In this document: positions 1-7,733 of the stretch, piece after piece | Layout: every line of letters begins with the position of its first letter | Numbering within the stretch: the stretch's first letter is position 1 | Source: CAYUYV01 sp050331455 | GTDB lineage: Bacteria > Pseudomonadota > Alphaproteobacteria > JAJFIK01 | Direction: 5' to 3' | NCBI GenBank assembly: GCA_050331455.1 | Contig: JBHJGV010000097.1 | Location: 1-34,226 of the forward strand | DNA: 34,226 bases | The notes under the pieces: generated by a model | Seen by the model: the letters and a program-made list of their open reading frames with translations, nothing else | Told to the model about the DNA's origin: nothing | Database searches by the model: none | Program-made: the position numbers and the translations under genes

Positions 1-2
1 GG

Positions 3-482
3 GTGGGGGCCTGGGCCCTCACCCTCCCGTTGCTCTACGGCCACACGCCCATTGTCGTGAGTGCGGTGTTGTGCGGGGACGGCCGGTCCGTGCTCAGGGG
101 GTCGGGGTACGACACCGCGCGACTGTGGGACGCGGCCAGCGGCAAGACCCTCCAGGTGCTCGAAGGACATACGGCCAATGTCGTGAGTGCGGTGTTCAGC
201 CCGGACGGCCGGACCGTACTCACGGGGTCCGATGACAACACTGCCCGGCTGTGGCAAGTGGACCCGTTCTTCTTGCTCTCGCCCCGGGAGCAGGTCGCGG
301 CGGCATGCGAGCGGCTGGCCCGGCACGGCCTCAGCGCATTCGACGACGCGGACATGCTCCAGCCCATCATGCAGGGCCGCTCCCGCACCCCCTGCGACCG
401 CGCCGGCCTCCTCTCCTGGCGCTGGTGGCGCGGTCAGGCGGCGGCTTTCCGTGACCGTTTGTTCCGTATGGGGCGCGGGTGA
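3..482 (+). CDS. WD40-repeat protein, C-terminal end (partial)
   Basis: The frame is open from the window edge, and the first GTG at 3 has no visible ribosome binding site, so the true start is probably upstream. Two WD40 blades are readable. The second is canonical, with GHTANV, SPDGR and TARLW motifs (codons about 56-84). The first is degenerate, with CGDGR in place of SPDGR, but keeps GHT and TARLWD. After the last blade comes a tail of about 75 residues with LSPREQV, a cysteine near DPC-like spacing and Trp-rich SWRWW. Such tails end many large bacterial WD40 proteins, often fused to NACHT, TIR or caspase-like domains. Whether such an N-terminal domain exists here cannot be seen. WD40 propellers are scaffolds for protein contacts, so no enzymatic role is claimed. 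Confidence 0.8.
   Translation: MGAWALTLPLLYGHTPIVVSAVLCGDGRSVLRGSGYDTARLWDAASGKTLQVLEGHTANVVSAVFSPDGRTVLTGSDDNTARLWQVDPFFLLSPREQVAAACERLARHGLSAFDDADMLQPIMQGRSRTPCDRAGLLSWRWWRGQAAAFRDRLFRMGRG
54..196 (+). repeat. Direct DNA repeat between two WD40 blades
   Basis: The 17-base string GTCGTGAGTGCGGTGTT occurs at 54-70 and again at 180-196. The period is 126 bp, or 42 codons, which is one WD40 blade. Flanking bases are also similar, which points to recent blade duplication or gene conversion. Confidence 0.85.
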
Positions 483-487
483 CGGCG

Positions 488-523
488 CCCCATCATCCTT
501 GCACGCCCCATCCTCCTTGCACG
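488..523. repeat. 18-bp tandem duplication between convergent genes
   Basis: CCCCATCATCCTTGCACG (488-505) is followed directly by CCCCATCCTCCTTGCACG (506-523), 17 of 18 bases identical. It lies in the 67-bp gap between the WD40 gene stop and the methyltransferase stop. No clear terminator stem is visible in this gap. Confidence 0.85.
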
Positions 524-549
524 ACCGGCTCCACCCGCCATTGCGGCTC

Positions 550-1788
550 TCAGCCGCCCGTGTTGAGGGTCGCGACGGTCAGGCCGGCGGCGGTGAGTTT
601 GGTCCGGTAATAGTCCGTGTCCGCCGGACGGGCGGCCAGCAGCACGGTGGCCGGGCGGTCCTTGGCCTCGGCCACGGTGAGCACCGGCCGGCCACGCCAT
701 TGGGTGCCCTGGGCCCCATCGTCGATGAAGAAGGCCGGCTTCAGGCCCGCCACCCGCTCGCACAGAATGGCGCTCATGGGGCCCGTGCCGTGTACCGCGA
801 TGGCCTTGCCTTCGGCTTGCGCCTTGGTCTTGGCCTCCTCGGCACGGGATGCCACGTCCTTCCACCACGCCACATGGGCCTCGAAGACCGCGCGGGCCTC
901 GGCCAGATCCTCCGCACTCGGCCCTTGATGGGCGCCGGGCTCCACCGCGCGCGCAATGATGTGCCAGCCGACGACATTGTCGTGGCTTTCCAGAACCTGG
1001 AAGCCGGCCTGGCGCAGGAAGGCCAGAAAGCGCGCCCGCGCAAGAAGATAGATGTGGTCCCAGATATACGGCGCGGCGATGTCGCCATCGAGGAAGGGCA
1101 GCTCCACGCTGAGCAGGGCGCCATCGGCGCAAATACTCCGGATGCGCTGCAATTCAAGCAGGGGCGCCGAGCGCGTGAACACGCCGTGGGCCGCGATGAC
1201 ATCGAAGCTGCGGCCAGCGAACAGTGTGGGGTCGAAGGCCGCCCGCAGGAAACCCGGGCGCCCGCCGATGGGCGGCCAGTCTTCCGTCAGCGATTTCGAG
1301 GTGTCGATCCCGATGGACTGCCAGTCCTGGAACGTATGGGCGATGCGCCGGGTCATGTGGCCTTCGCCGCAGGCGATGTCGAGGAACGCGCCCTTGTCCT
1401 TGCCGAGCCCGCGCACATGGTCGAGCAGGCGCGGTTCGACGAGGCTGCGCAGACCGTGGGCCTTGCCCTCGATCACGACCGGTTCGTTCTTGGCGCCGCC
1501 GCCGGCCTGGGCCAGTTCCGCCAGATGTTTCCGCAGACCGGCGGCCGGTTCGATGACCGCTTCGATGACCCCGCAGTCCGGGCACAGCAGGCGCTCGCCC
1601 GTGCACTGATCGAGGGCCGTACCCACGGTGCTCGGCAGTGAAACCATGGCACCCTGCCCGTTCTCCCGGCCCGACCGGATGAGCACCGTTTTCGGAGCGG
1701 CGCTGGCGCAATTGGAGCAGGTCCATGCCCGACCGGACTCCGGTGCACCCACGGGAGCCTTGTCGACAGTCTGGAACGGTATGGTCAC
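550..1788 (-). CDS. Class I SAM-dependent methyltransferase with N-terminal zinc ribbon
   Basis: The GTG start at 1788 is preceded by AAAGGAC at a suitable distance. Longer in-frame starts lack such a site and would add residues of no recognisable character. The 412-residue product has two CxxC pairs (C24/C27 and C69/C72), a typical zinc-ribbon arrangement. It has a Rossmann methyltransferase motif I, DIACGEG (about 137-143), and a C-terminal domain with VHGTGPMS and FIDDGAQGT. This three-part order matches the sugar C-methyltransferase family (Methyltransf_13, methyltransferase, Methyltransf_14), whose members modify NDP-sugars or are uncharacterised. The substrate is unknown and no sugar-pathway genes adjoin it. 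It is convergent with the WD40 gene and divergent from the M1 peptidase gene. Confidence 0.85.
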   Translation of the reverse strand: MTIPFQTVDKAPVGAPESGRAWTCSNCASAAPKTVLIRSGRENGQGAMVSLPSTVGTALDQCTGERLLCPDCGVIEAVIEPAAGLRKHLAELAQAGGGAKNEPVVIEGKAHGLRSLVEPRLLDHVRGLGKDKGAFLDIACGEGHMTRRIAHTFQDWQSIGIDTSKSLTEDWPPIGGRPGFLRAAFDPTLFAGRSFDVIAAHGVFTRSAPLLELQRIRSICADGALLSVELPFLDGDIAAPYIWDHIYLLARARFLAFLRQAGFQVLESHDNVVGWHIIARAVEPGAHQGPSAEDLAEARAVFEAHVAWWKDVASRAEEAKTKAQAEGKAIAVHGTGPMSAILCERVAGLKPAFFIDDGAQGTQWRGRPVLTVAEAKDRPATVLLAARPADTDYYRTKLTAAGLTVATLNTGG

Positions 1789-1920
1789 GGAACGTCCTTT
1801 CACGCCATTCATCCACGGCTGTTTTTCACGAAGGCAGGATAGACCCGTCCTCGTTAACCCTCTCTTTCCCGTATGGCGAAACAACGCCGCCGCCTTGCCA
1901 CAGCTGCCCAATTTCCCCAA

Positions 1921-1939
1921 AGTCCCGTGCAGCGGGACT
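1921..1939 (+). promoter_or_regulatory. Hairpin just upstream of the M1 peptidase ribosome binding site
   Basis: AGTCCCG (1921-1927), loop TGCAG and CGGGACT (1933-1939) form a perfect 7-bp stem. It ends five bases before the AGGGGA Shine-Dalgarno sequence (1945-1950). It could modulate translation initiation or mRNA stability; its function is inferred only. Confidence 0.4.
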
Positions 1940-1955
1940 CATCCAGGGGACAGTC

Positions 1956-4163
1956 ATGGGCGAACTCCAAAAGCAGGTTGCACGATTGATAGCGGCGCAC
2001 GTCGTATCAGCCTGCCTGGTTCTCACGGCCGCGCCGCAAGCCGCAGCACAGGATCGGGGCGGGCTGCCGGAGGTCGGCCTGACCTATGAGATCGACGTTA
2101 CGATCAATATGGAGGACCGGACCTTCACGGGCCGGGAACGGGTGGCCTGGCGCAATCCGGGGAGCGCCCCGGTCTCCAGCGTGCCTTTGCACCTTTATCT
2201 GAATGCTTTTTCCAACGGCGCCTCCACCTGGCTGACGGAACGGCGCGGCGGACAGGGCCTGTCCCGCTTTCTCGCCGACGCCCTGCCCGAGGACAGCTGG
2301 GGCTTCAACGAGCCCGATACGATCCGCCAGATGGTGGACGGTGAAGCGCGGGACACGACCTGGACCGCGATCCAGCCCGATGATGGCAATGAGCGCGACC
2401 GCACCCTGATCCGCGTCGATCTGGCCCGGGACGTGGCGCCGGGGGAACGTCTCGTTCTCGATATCGCTTTCACGGCCCGTCTGCCGGAACCCGTTGCCCG
2501 GACCGGCTGCGTGCCGGACCTGTGCTTTTTCGCTCAATGGTTTCCCAAACTCGGTGCCTTCGAGACCAAGGGCATGCGGGGCGCGGCCGAAGACGGTTTC
2601 GCCGCCCGCCAGTTCCACGCCAGCACGGAGTTCTATGCCAATTTCGCCGACTATACGGTGACGGTTGACGCGCCCGAGGGCTTCGTGATCGGCGCAACGG
2701 GCAAGGAAATCGAGCGACGGGACGGGGACGGCCGCCAAGTGGTGACCTTCGAGCAGAAGGCGGTCATTGACTTCACCTTCACGGTGGGGCGGTTCGACGA
2801 ATACACATCCACCTTCGATCCCAATGGCAAGGGGCCGACGGTCAAAATCCGCTATCTGCCTTTTGCGGGACGGGGCTTTGCCCTTGACCGGGCCATCACG
2901 GCGGTCCACGGCTCCTTACGGGTGTTGAACGAAAAGCTGGGCCCCTACCCCTATGACACGCTCACGGTCGTGTATCCGCCCGCCCATGCGATCGAATTAG
3001 GGGGGATGGAATATCCGACCCTGTTCACCGGTATCGCGGTTGATCCCATCCTGTTCAATCCTCCGTTGAATGAGTTTTCAATTTTCGAAACGGTCGATAT
3101 CCACGAATTCGGCCACCAGTATTTCCAGCAGCTCCTGGCGACCAATGAGCAGGTGGACGCCTTCATGGATGAGGGCTTCAACAGCTATTGGGAAGGCGTG
3201 ATCAAGGCCGAGCTGTTCACCAAGGAGGCTTCCGGGGGGCGCATGTTCGGGCGGCCCATCGATGATTTGCTGAACGAGCGGGACAATGAAGGCTATGCGC
3301 GCCTGCGCGAAGCACTCGGAAAGGCGCCCTCGACCCTGTTCCTGCGCGGCACCGGCGGCATTCAGATCTATCCGCGCCCGTCGGTGACCCTGCGCACCGC
3401 CGCAGGCCTGTTCGGCGAGGATCGTCTGCATGCGGTGTTCAGGGCCTATTTCGAGCGCTGGCGGTTCAAACATCCCGGGCCTGAGGATTTCATGGCCGTG
3501 GTGCGCGAGGTGGGCGGCCCGGAGATGGAAGCGTTCCTGCGCGAAGGCTTCGCGGCCCCACGGCACCCGGATTTCAAGATCGCCCTCGTGCGCAGCCGGG
3601 CCCTCGAGACGCCGACGGGCCGTTACCCGGGCGAGGACGGCGAGGGCCTCATCGTCACCGCAGAGAATCAGGACGACCATGCGGGCCTCATCGCCGACGA
3701 CCGGGCCCGTGAAACCGGCGGCTCGGTCTGGGCCCAGATCACCGATCCGGGCTGGACCGACCGAACCTCGGCACGGGCCGGTAGGGTCGCCTGGCAGACC
3801 CTGACCCTCACGGAAGGCGCGGTCGAGGCCCAGGAGGCGGGCGCGGCGCTTTTCGAAACGCTGGTGCGGATCGAAGGGCCAGCCTGGACCCATCTGCCCA
3901 TCGAGGTGGTCTTCACTTTCGAGGACGGGGTAAGCGTCACGGAGACCTGGGACGGACGGGCGGCCTGGCGGCAATACCGCTTCGTGCGCGGCGCCAAGCT
4001 TGCCGCCGTGCGGCTCGATCCGGATAACAAGATCGCCCTCGACTATGACATCTCGAACAACAGCCGGTTGATGAAACCGGACCAGGGCCTCGTCCACGAC
4101 ATGACGGCCTGGACCGGGGCCGTCTTCCAGACCCTGATCGCCGCATTGTGGGCCAGCCTGTGA
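1956..4163 (+). CDS. Exported M1-family zinc metallopeptidase
   Basis: The ATG at 1956 follows AGGGGA, and the first ~30 residues form a signal peptide ending in AAPQAAAQ, so the protein is exported. The 735-residue product carries the gluzincin zinc site HEFGH (383-387) with the third ligand Glu exactly 18 residues later (E406). It also has GGMEYP (349-354), a variant of the GAMEN exopeptidase motif. These are hallmarks of M1 aminopeptidases, which use one zinc ion to remove N-terminal residues. The N-terminal part resembles the M1 beta-sandwich domain, and the segment after about 560 is a diverged C-terminal region. The substrate is unknown, probably peptides in the periplasm. The next gene starts 11 bases after the stop, so the two are probably co-transcribed. 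Confidence 0.92.
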   Translation: MGELQKQVARLIAAHVVSACLVLTAAPQAAAQDRGGLPEVGLTYEIDVTINMEDRTFTGRERVAWRNPGSAPVSSVPLHLYLNAFSNGASTWLTERRGGQGLSRFLADALPEDSWGFNEPDTIRQMVDGEARDTTWTAIQPDDGNERDRTLIRVDLARDVAPGERLVLDIAFTARLPEPVARTGCVPDLCFFAQWFPKLGAFETKGMRGAAEDGFAARQFHASTEFYANFADYTVTVDAPEGFVIGATGKEIERRDGDGRQVVTFEQKAVIDFTFTVGRFDEYTSTFDPNGKGPTVKIRYLPFAGRGFALDRAITAVHGSLRVLNEKLGPYPYDTLTVVYPPAHAIELGGMEYPTLFTGIAVDPILFNPPLNEFSIFETVDIHEFGHQYFQQLLATNEQVDAFMDEGFNSYWEGVIKAELFTKEASGGRMFGRPIDDLLNERDNEGYARLREALGKAPSTLFLRGTGGIQIYPRPSVTLRTAAGLFGEDRLHAVFRAYFERWRFKHPGPEDFMAVVREVGGPEMEAFLREGFAAPRHPDFKIALVRSRALETPTGRYPGEDGEGLIVTAENQDDHAGLIADDRARETGGSVWAQITDPGWTDRTSARAGRVAWQTLTLTEGAVEAQEAGAALFETLVRIEGPAWTHLPIEVVFTFEDGVSVTETWDGRAAWRQYRFVRGAKLAAVRLDPDNKIALDYDISNNSRLMKPDQGLVHDMTAWTGAVFQTLIAALWASL

Positions 4164-4174
4164 GGACCGGAACC

Positions 4175-5074
4175 ATGGATACGCCCATCACCACACCCGT
4201 CCGAAGCGGCTTTGCCCTCGTCCCCGGCTCCATCGGGCTGATCGCACTGCGGATCCTCGCGACCCTCGCCGCCATCGCACCGGCCATGCTCGCGGCCTGG
4301 GGCGAGGCCACGGCGGCCGCCCGCTCGGCCTTCTTTTCGGAGGCGCCGCTGCCCATGGGCGCGGGTCCGTTTTTCGATCTTTTCGGTCAGGTCATGGCCG
4401 GCGCGGGGGCGAGCCTGCCCGTGGTGCTCGTCCTGGCGCTGATCTTCAAGCTCCTGCTCGATGGCGGGGCCATGGCCTGGTTCACGGCCCAGGCGACCGG
4501 CGGCGCCCCCGGCGGCTTTTTCGGCTTCTGGCGCACCGTGTTCGGCGAAGGCTGGCGCTGGTTCTGGGCCATGCTGCGCATTGCCCTTGTCCCGGTGATC
4601 CTGCTCGGGGCCGGTCTTGCCGGGCTCGCCTTCGCGCTTGCTGACGCGGCGGATCCCGCCGGGTTGCCCGCGGACCGCACGGCCTTCGAGATTTATGTGC
4701 TGGCGCCAGGCCTGGGCGGGGCGTGCCTCCTGGTCCTGTCCTGGCTGACGGGGGCCCTCGCCCTTCACATGCGGGCCGTCAGTGTGGTGAACGGCCGGCG
4801 CAACACCGCCGTTGCCCTGTGGCGGGGCCTGGGCATTCTCGTGCGGCGCCCGTTCCAGGCGACCCTGCTTTATGTGCTGGTGACCGGCGTCGTGGCGCTG
4901 GCCAGCGCGGCGCTGGTTCTGGCCTGGCGGGATATGGACCCGCGGGGGGAATGGCTATGGGCCCTGGTCGGCCTGTGGGCCTTTGCCATCCTGGTGCAGG
5001 CCTATGTCTGGCACGGCCTGACCCGCGGCGCCTGCCTGTTGAGCCTGTCGCGGGATCACGCGCCGGCGGCATGA
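4175..5074 (+). CDS. Six-helix integral membrane protein, unknown function
   Basis: The ATG at 4175 is preceded by TGAGGACCGG, where GAGG acts as ribosome binding site and overlaps the stop of the peptidase gene. The 299-residue product has about six hydrophobic segments (approximately residues 15-40, 80-105, 130-155, 175-200, 225-250 and 255-280), with Ala/Leu/Gly-rich helices and a cluster of Trp and Phe around FGFWRTVFGEGWRWFW near the third. No enzymatic motif is recognised. Tight spacing places it in one transcript with the exported M1 peptidase, so a role in the same envelope process is possible but unproven. It ends shortly before a bidirectional hairpin. Confidence 0.8.
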   Translation: MDTPITTPVRSGFALVPGSIGLIALRILATLAAIAPAMLAAWGEATAAARSAFFSEAPLPMGAGPFFDLFGQVMAGAGASLPVVLVLALIFKLLLDGGAMAWFTAQATGGAPGGFFGFWRTVFGEGWRWFWAMLRIALVPVILLGAGLAGLAFALADAADPAGLPADRTAFEIYVLAPGLGGACLLVLSWLTGALALHMRAVSVVNGRRNTAVALWRGLGILVRRPFQATLLYVLVTGVVALASAALVLAWRDMDPRGEWLWALVGLWAFAILVQAYVWHGLTRGACLLSLSRDHAPAA

Positions 5075-5101
5075 GGGGCGTTCCGGTTACGGAGCGAAAA
5101 A

Positions 5102-5123
5102 GGCGGAGCCCGACGGCTCCGCC
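5102..5123 (-). terminator. Intrinsic terminator of the amidohydrolase operon
   Basis: GGCGGAGCC, loop of four and GGCTCCGCC form a perfect 9-bp stem. On the minus strand the stem is followed by TTTTT, the standard intrinsic terminator. On the plus strand the run of T is interrupted (TGTCCTGTTTT), so it may also stop plus transcription less efficiently. Confidence 0.9.
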
Positions 5124-5141
5124 TGTCCTGTTTTCCGCACG

Positions 5142-6479
5142 TCACCCGTCCTTTTTCAGAAGCGCCAGCACCACGGTGGTGTTGGCCTCGACACCGACCT
5201 TGATCGAGGGTTCCGGCTCGATGAAAAAGATCGGAGAATGGTGGGCCGCGACAACCATGCCGGTTTCCGCCTCCGTTTCCAGCCGCTCTGCCGACGTTCC
5301 GCCGACCCGGAAGAAGAAGCCCGGGATGGGCGGTGTCACGGCATGGAAATAGTAGAAGTCTTCCGCGCCCATACCGCGCTGCTCATGGGGCTGAACGTCG
5401 TCCGCGCCGAGTTGGGCTTCCAATGCCTTCACGGCCCGGGCGGTCAGGTCCGCATCGTTGAAGGTTACACCCGTCGATTCCTCCGAATAGATCGTTTTTG
5501 GCAGCTTGTCCTCCGGCAGGCCGGCCGCACGGCCGATATGGGTGGCGATCCGCTTGATCCCTTTCAGAAGAGTCTCCCGAGACTCGGCCGAATTCGACCG
5601 GACCGTCAGGCTCAGGCGCACTTCCTCGCCGATGATATTGTGCTTCGAGCCTCCATGGATCGCACCCACGGTCACGACGCCGGGCTCCAGCGGGGACAGC
5701 TCCCGGGACACCAGAGTCTGGAGCGCCAGCACGATCTGGGAGGCGATCACCACCGGGTCCTTGCCCCGGTGGGGCGAGGCGCCGTGGGTGCCGATGCCGG
5801 GCACGATAATGTCCACCGTATCGCTGCTGGAGAGCATGAGGCCGGCCTTCACCGACACCGTGCCGTGGGCCAGGCGGCTGGAGACATGGTGGCCCACCAC
5901 ATAGTCGGGCCGGGGAAAGCGCTCATAGAGCCCGTCCTCGATCATCATCCGGGCACCGACGATGCGCTCCTCCGCCGGCTGACCGACAAAGACGATGGTA
6001 CCGGCCCAGTCATCCTTCATGGCCACGAGGCGGCGGGCGGCGCCGACAAGGCTCGTCATGTGGGAATCGTGTCCGCAGGCATGCATCACCGGCTTTTTCT
6101 CGCCGTCGATGTCCACCTGGGTCGCCTTGGAGGCATAGGGCAGATTGGTGCGCTCTTTGATGGGCAGGCCGTCCATGTCGGCCCGCAGCAGCACCGTCGG
6201 CCCCTCGCCGTTTTTCAGAACGCCGACAATCCCCGTTCCGCCCACGCCCACGGTCACGTCGATGCCAAGCGCCCGAAGTTCTGCGGCGAGCCGCTTGGCG
6301 GTTTCGAACTCCCGTAAGGACAGTTCCGGATTGGCATGGAAATGCTTGAACAGCGTTTCCAGGTAAGGGTAGTCCTCGGCAATCGCCTCGCGCAGGCCCG
6401 GCCAGGTCTGGGCCTTGGCCGCCGGGGGGCTCGCGATCAACAGGGCCGCCAGCGCGGCCCGCGTGAACAAAGCCTTCAT
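5142..6479 (-). CDS. Exported M20-family amidohydrolase (hippurate hydrolase / aminoacylase-like)
   Basis: The ATG at 6479 is preceded by AAAGGAGACGG. The 445-residue product starts with a signal peptide ending PPAAKAQ, so it should act in the periplasm, unlike most cytoplasmic family members. It keeps the M20D metal-site motifs: HACGHDSHM with the ligand Cys135 and His137, then PAEE, then GHHV. A GTHGASPHRGKDP segment belongs to the lid/dimerisation domain, and GMGAEDF lies near the C-terminus. The family hydrolyses N-acyl amino acids, hippurate, indole-3-acetyl-amino acids or related amides with a binuclear metal centre. It is 43 bases downstream of the oxidoreductase gene on the same strand, probably one operon controlled by the TetR gene across the divide. 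The substrate is unknown. Confidence 0.93.
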   Translation of the reverse strand: MKALFTRAALAALLIASPPAAKAQTWPGLREAIAEDYPYLETLFKHFHANPELSLREFETAKRLAAELRALGIDVTVGVGGTGIVGVLKNGEGPTVLLRADMDGLPIKERTNLPYASKATQVDIDGEKKPVMHACGHDSHMTSLVGAARRLVAMKDDWAGTIVFVGQPAEERIVGARMMIEDGLYERFPRPDYVVGHHVSSRLAHGTVSVKAGLMLSSSDTVDIIVPGIGTHGASPHRGKDPVVIASQIVLALQTLVSRELSPLEPGVVTVGAIHGGSKHNIIGEEVRLSLTVRSNSAESRETLLKGIKRIATHIGRAAGLPEDKLPKTIYSEESTGVTFNDADLTARAVKALEAQLGADDVQPHEQRGMGAEDFYYFHAVTPPIPGFFFRVGGTSAERLETEAETGMVVAAHHSPIFFIEPEPSIKVGVEANTTVVLALLKKDG

Positions 6480-6522
6480 TGTCCGTCTCCTTTCGAGGGG
6501 TGCGTCATCGCCGAGGAGCCGC

Positions 6523-7539
6523 TTACGCGATCTCCACACAGATTTTTCCGAAATGGCCGCCGGACCCCATATAGTGCAAGGCCTCGGGCAGGTCTTCGAG
6601 GCCGAAGCGGCGCGTGTCCACCACGGGCGTGATCTTGTGCAGATCGAAGGCCCGGACCATGTCCTCGAAATGGTCGCGGCTGCCCACCGAAAAGCCGCGC
6701 AAAGTGCAGTTGGTGGCGATCATGGCACCGAACTGGATCGCTTCCTGGGGGCCCGACAACACGCCGATAATGCTGATATGGCCGCCGATGCGGATCGATT
6801 TCATGGCTTCCTTCAGGGTCTTGGCGCCGCCCACTTCCACGACATGATCGACACCGCGCCCGCCCGTGGCCCGGCGCACGGCCTTGGACCATTCCGGCTC
6901 CGCCCGGTAATTGATCACATGGTCCGCGCCGAGGCGTTTGGCGTGTTCGAGCTTTTCATCCGAGGACGACGTGATGATGGTCTCCAGCCCCATGGCCTTG
7001 GCGATCTGCAGGGCACAAATCGATACACCGCCCGTCCCCTGGAGCAGAACCGCGTCGCCCGCTTTCACGTTCCCCTCGACGACCAGGGAGCGCCAGGCCG
7101 TGAGCCCGGCACAGGGCAGGCAGGCCACCTGGGCATCGCTCAGATGGGCCGGCACTTTCACCACGCCCTCTTCGCTGAGGACCATGTATTGCTGGGCACA
7201 GCCGTCGACGGGCCCGCCCATGGCGAACATGAGCTTTTCAAGGGTCGGTTCGCCGGAATACCAGGTCTGGAAGAAAAGCGGCGCCACCCGGTCCCCCACG
7301 GCGACCCGGCGCACACCCTCGCCGATGGCCACGACCTCCCCGCATCCATCCGACAGGGGCACGAGCGGCAGCGGAAAGTTCCCCCCATAGAGATTCTGTG
7401 TAATGAGGAAATCCCGAAAGTTCAGGGACGCCGCCTTCATTTTCAACGCCACCTGGCCCGGTCCCGGTTCGGGCACCGGGCGTTCAAGGGGTTTTATGTT
7501 TTCAAGACCGTAAGCGTCCTGAATGGCCATGGCTCGCAT
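6523..7539 (-). CDS. NAD(P)-dependent alcohol dehydrogenase-like oxidoreductase (MDR family)
   Basis: The ATG at 7539 has AGGAGAG directly upstream. The longer frame from 7593 has no comparable site. The 338-residue product has the GroES-like N-terminal fold, with NFRDFLITQNLYGG and LVPLSDGCGEV (about 39-70), then a Rossmann nucleotide site GTGGVS (168-173), and VINYR and VVEVGG further on. The structural zinc lobe with its Cys cluster (GxCxxC) is not visible. It therefore resembles the quinone-oxidoreductase/zinc-dependent alcohol dehydrogenase-like branch of the medium-chain family, which reduces carbonyls or enones. Substrate and cofactor preference cannot be read. It is the first gene of the minus-strand arm facing the TetR gene. 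Confidence 0.92.
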   Translation of the reverse strand: MRAMAIQDAYGLENIKPLERPVPEPGPGQVALKMKAASLNFRDFLITQNLYGGNFPLPLVPLSDGCGEVVAIGEGVRRVAVGDRVAPLFFQTWYSGEPTLEKLMFAMGGPVDGCAQQYMVLSEEGVVKVPAHLSDAQVACLPCAGLTAWRSLVVEGNVKAGDAVLLQGTGGVSICALQIAKAMGLETIITSSSDEKLEHAKRLGADHVINYRAEPEWSKAVRRATGGRGVDHVVEVGGAKTLKEAMKSIRIGGHISIIGVLSGPQEAIQFGAMIATNCTLRGFSVGSRDHFEDMVRAFDLHKITPVVDTRRFGLEDLPEALHYMGSGGHFGKICVEIA

Positions 7540-7649
7540 GGGCTCTCCTCCTGTGCGTGTTTTGCTTTCTTCTCTGCGCCATCGCGTTGTCATATCGGTG
7601 TCATGGAAAGCCTAGCCTCCGGAGCGCGACGGCGCCAAGCCCAGCCGGT

Positions 7650-7665
7650 TCAAACGGATGTTTGA
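7650..7665. promoter_or_regulatory. Palindromic operator 1 (probable TetR-family site)
   Basis: TCAAACGGATGTTTGA is a perfect 6-bp inverted repeat around a 4-bp centre. It lies in the intergenic region between the oxidoreductase and the TetR gene. The half-site TCAAAC is the same as in operator 2. Confidence 0.8.
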
Positions 7666-7693
7666 CGTGGGCGCCTATACATGTCATGCCGTG

Positions 7694-7709
7694 TCAAACG
7701 CGTGTTTGA
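7694..7709. promoter_or_regulatory. Palindromic operator 2 (probable TetR-family site)
   Basis: TCAAACGCGTGTTTGA has the same half-sites as operator 1, with GCGT instead of GGAT in the middle. Its centre is 44 bp from the centre of operator 1, close to four helical turns, so dimers would bind the same DNA face. It ends 24 bp before the TetR start codon, fitting autorepression. Confidence 0.82.
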
Positions 7710-7733
7710 GACGCCATTCGGTGGGATTGTTCC

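Noticed and set aside
187..1641. Plus-strand frame of 484 codons over the methyltransferase gene
   Set aside because: The minus-strand frame has zinc-ribbon and SAM motifs; the plus frame shows none and starts inside the WD40 gene.
7662..7697. TTGACG/TTGACA boxes inside the twin palindromes as -35 elements
   Set aside because: No -10 hexamer occurs at 15-19 bases from either box; the nearest TATAGG/TATACA are only 8-12 bases away.
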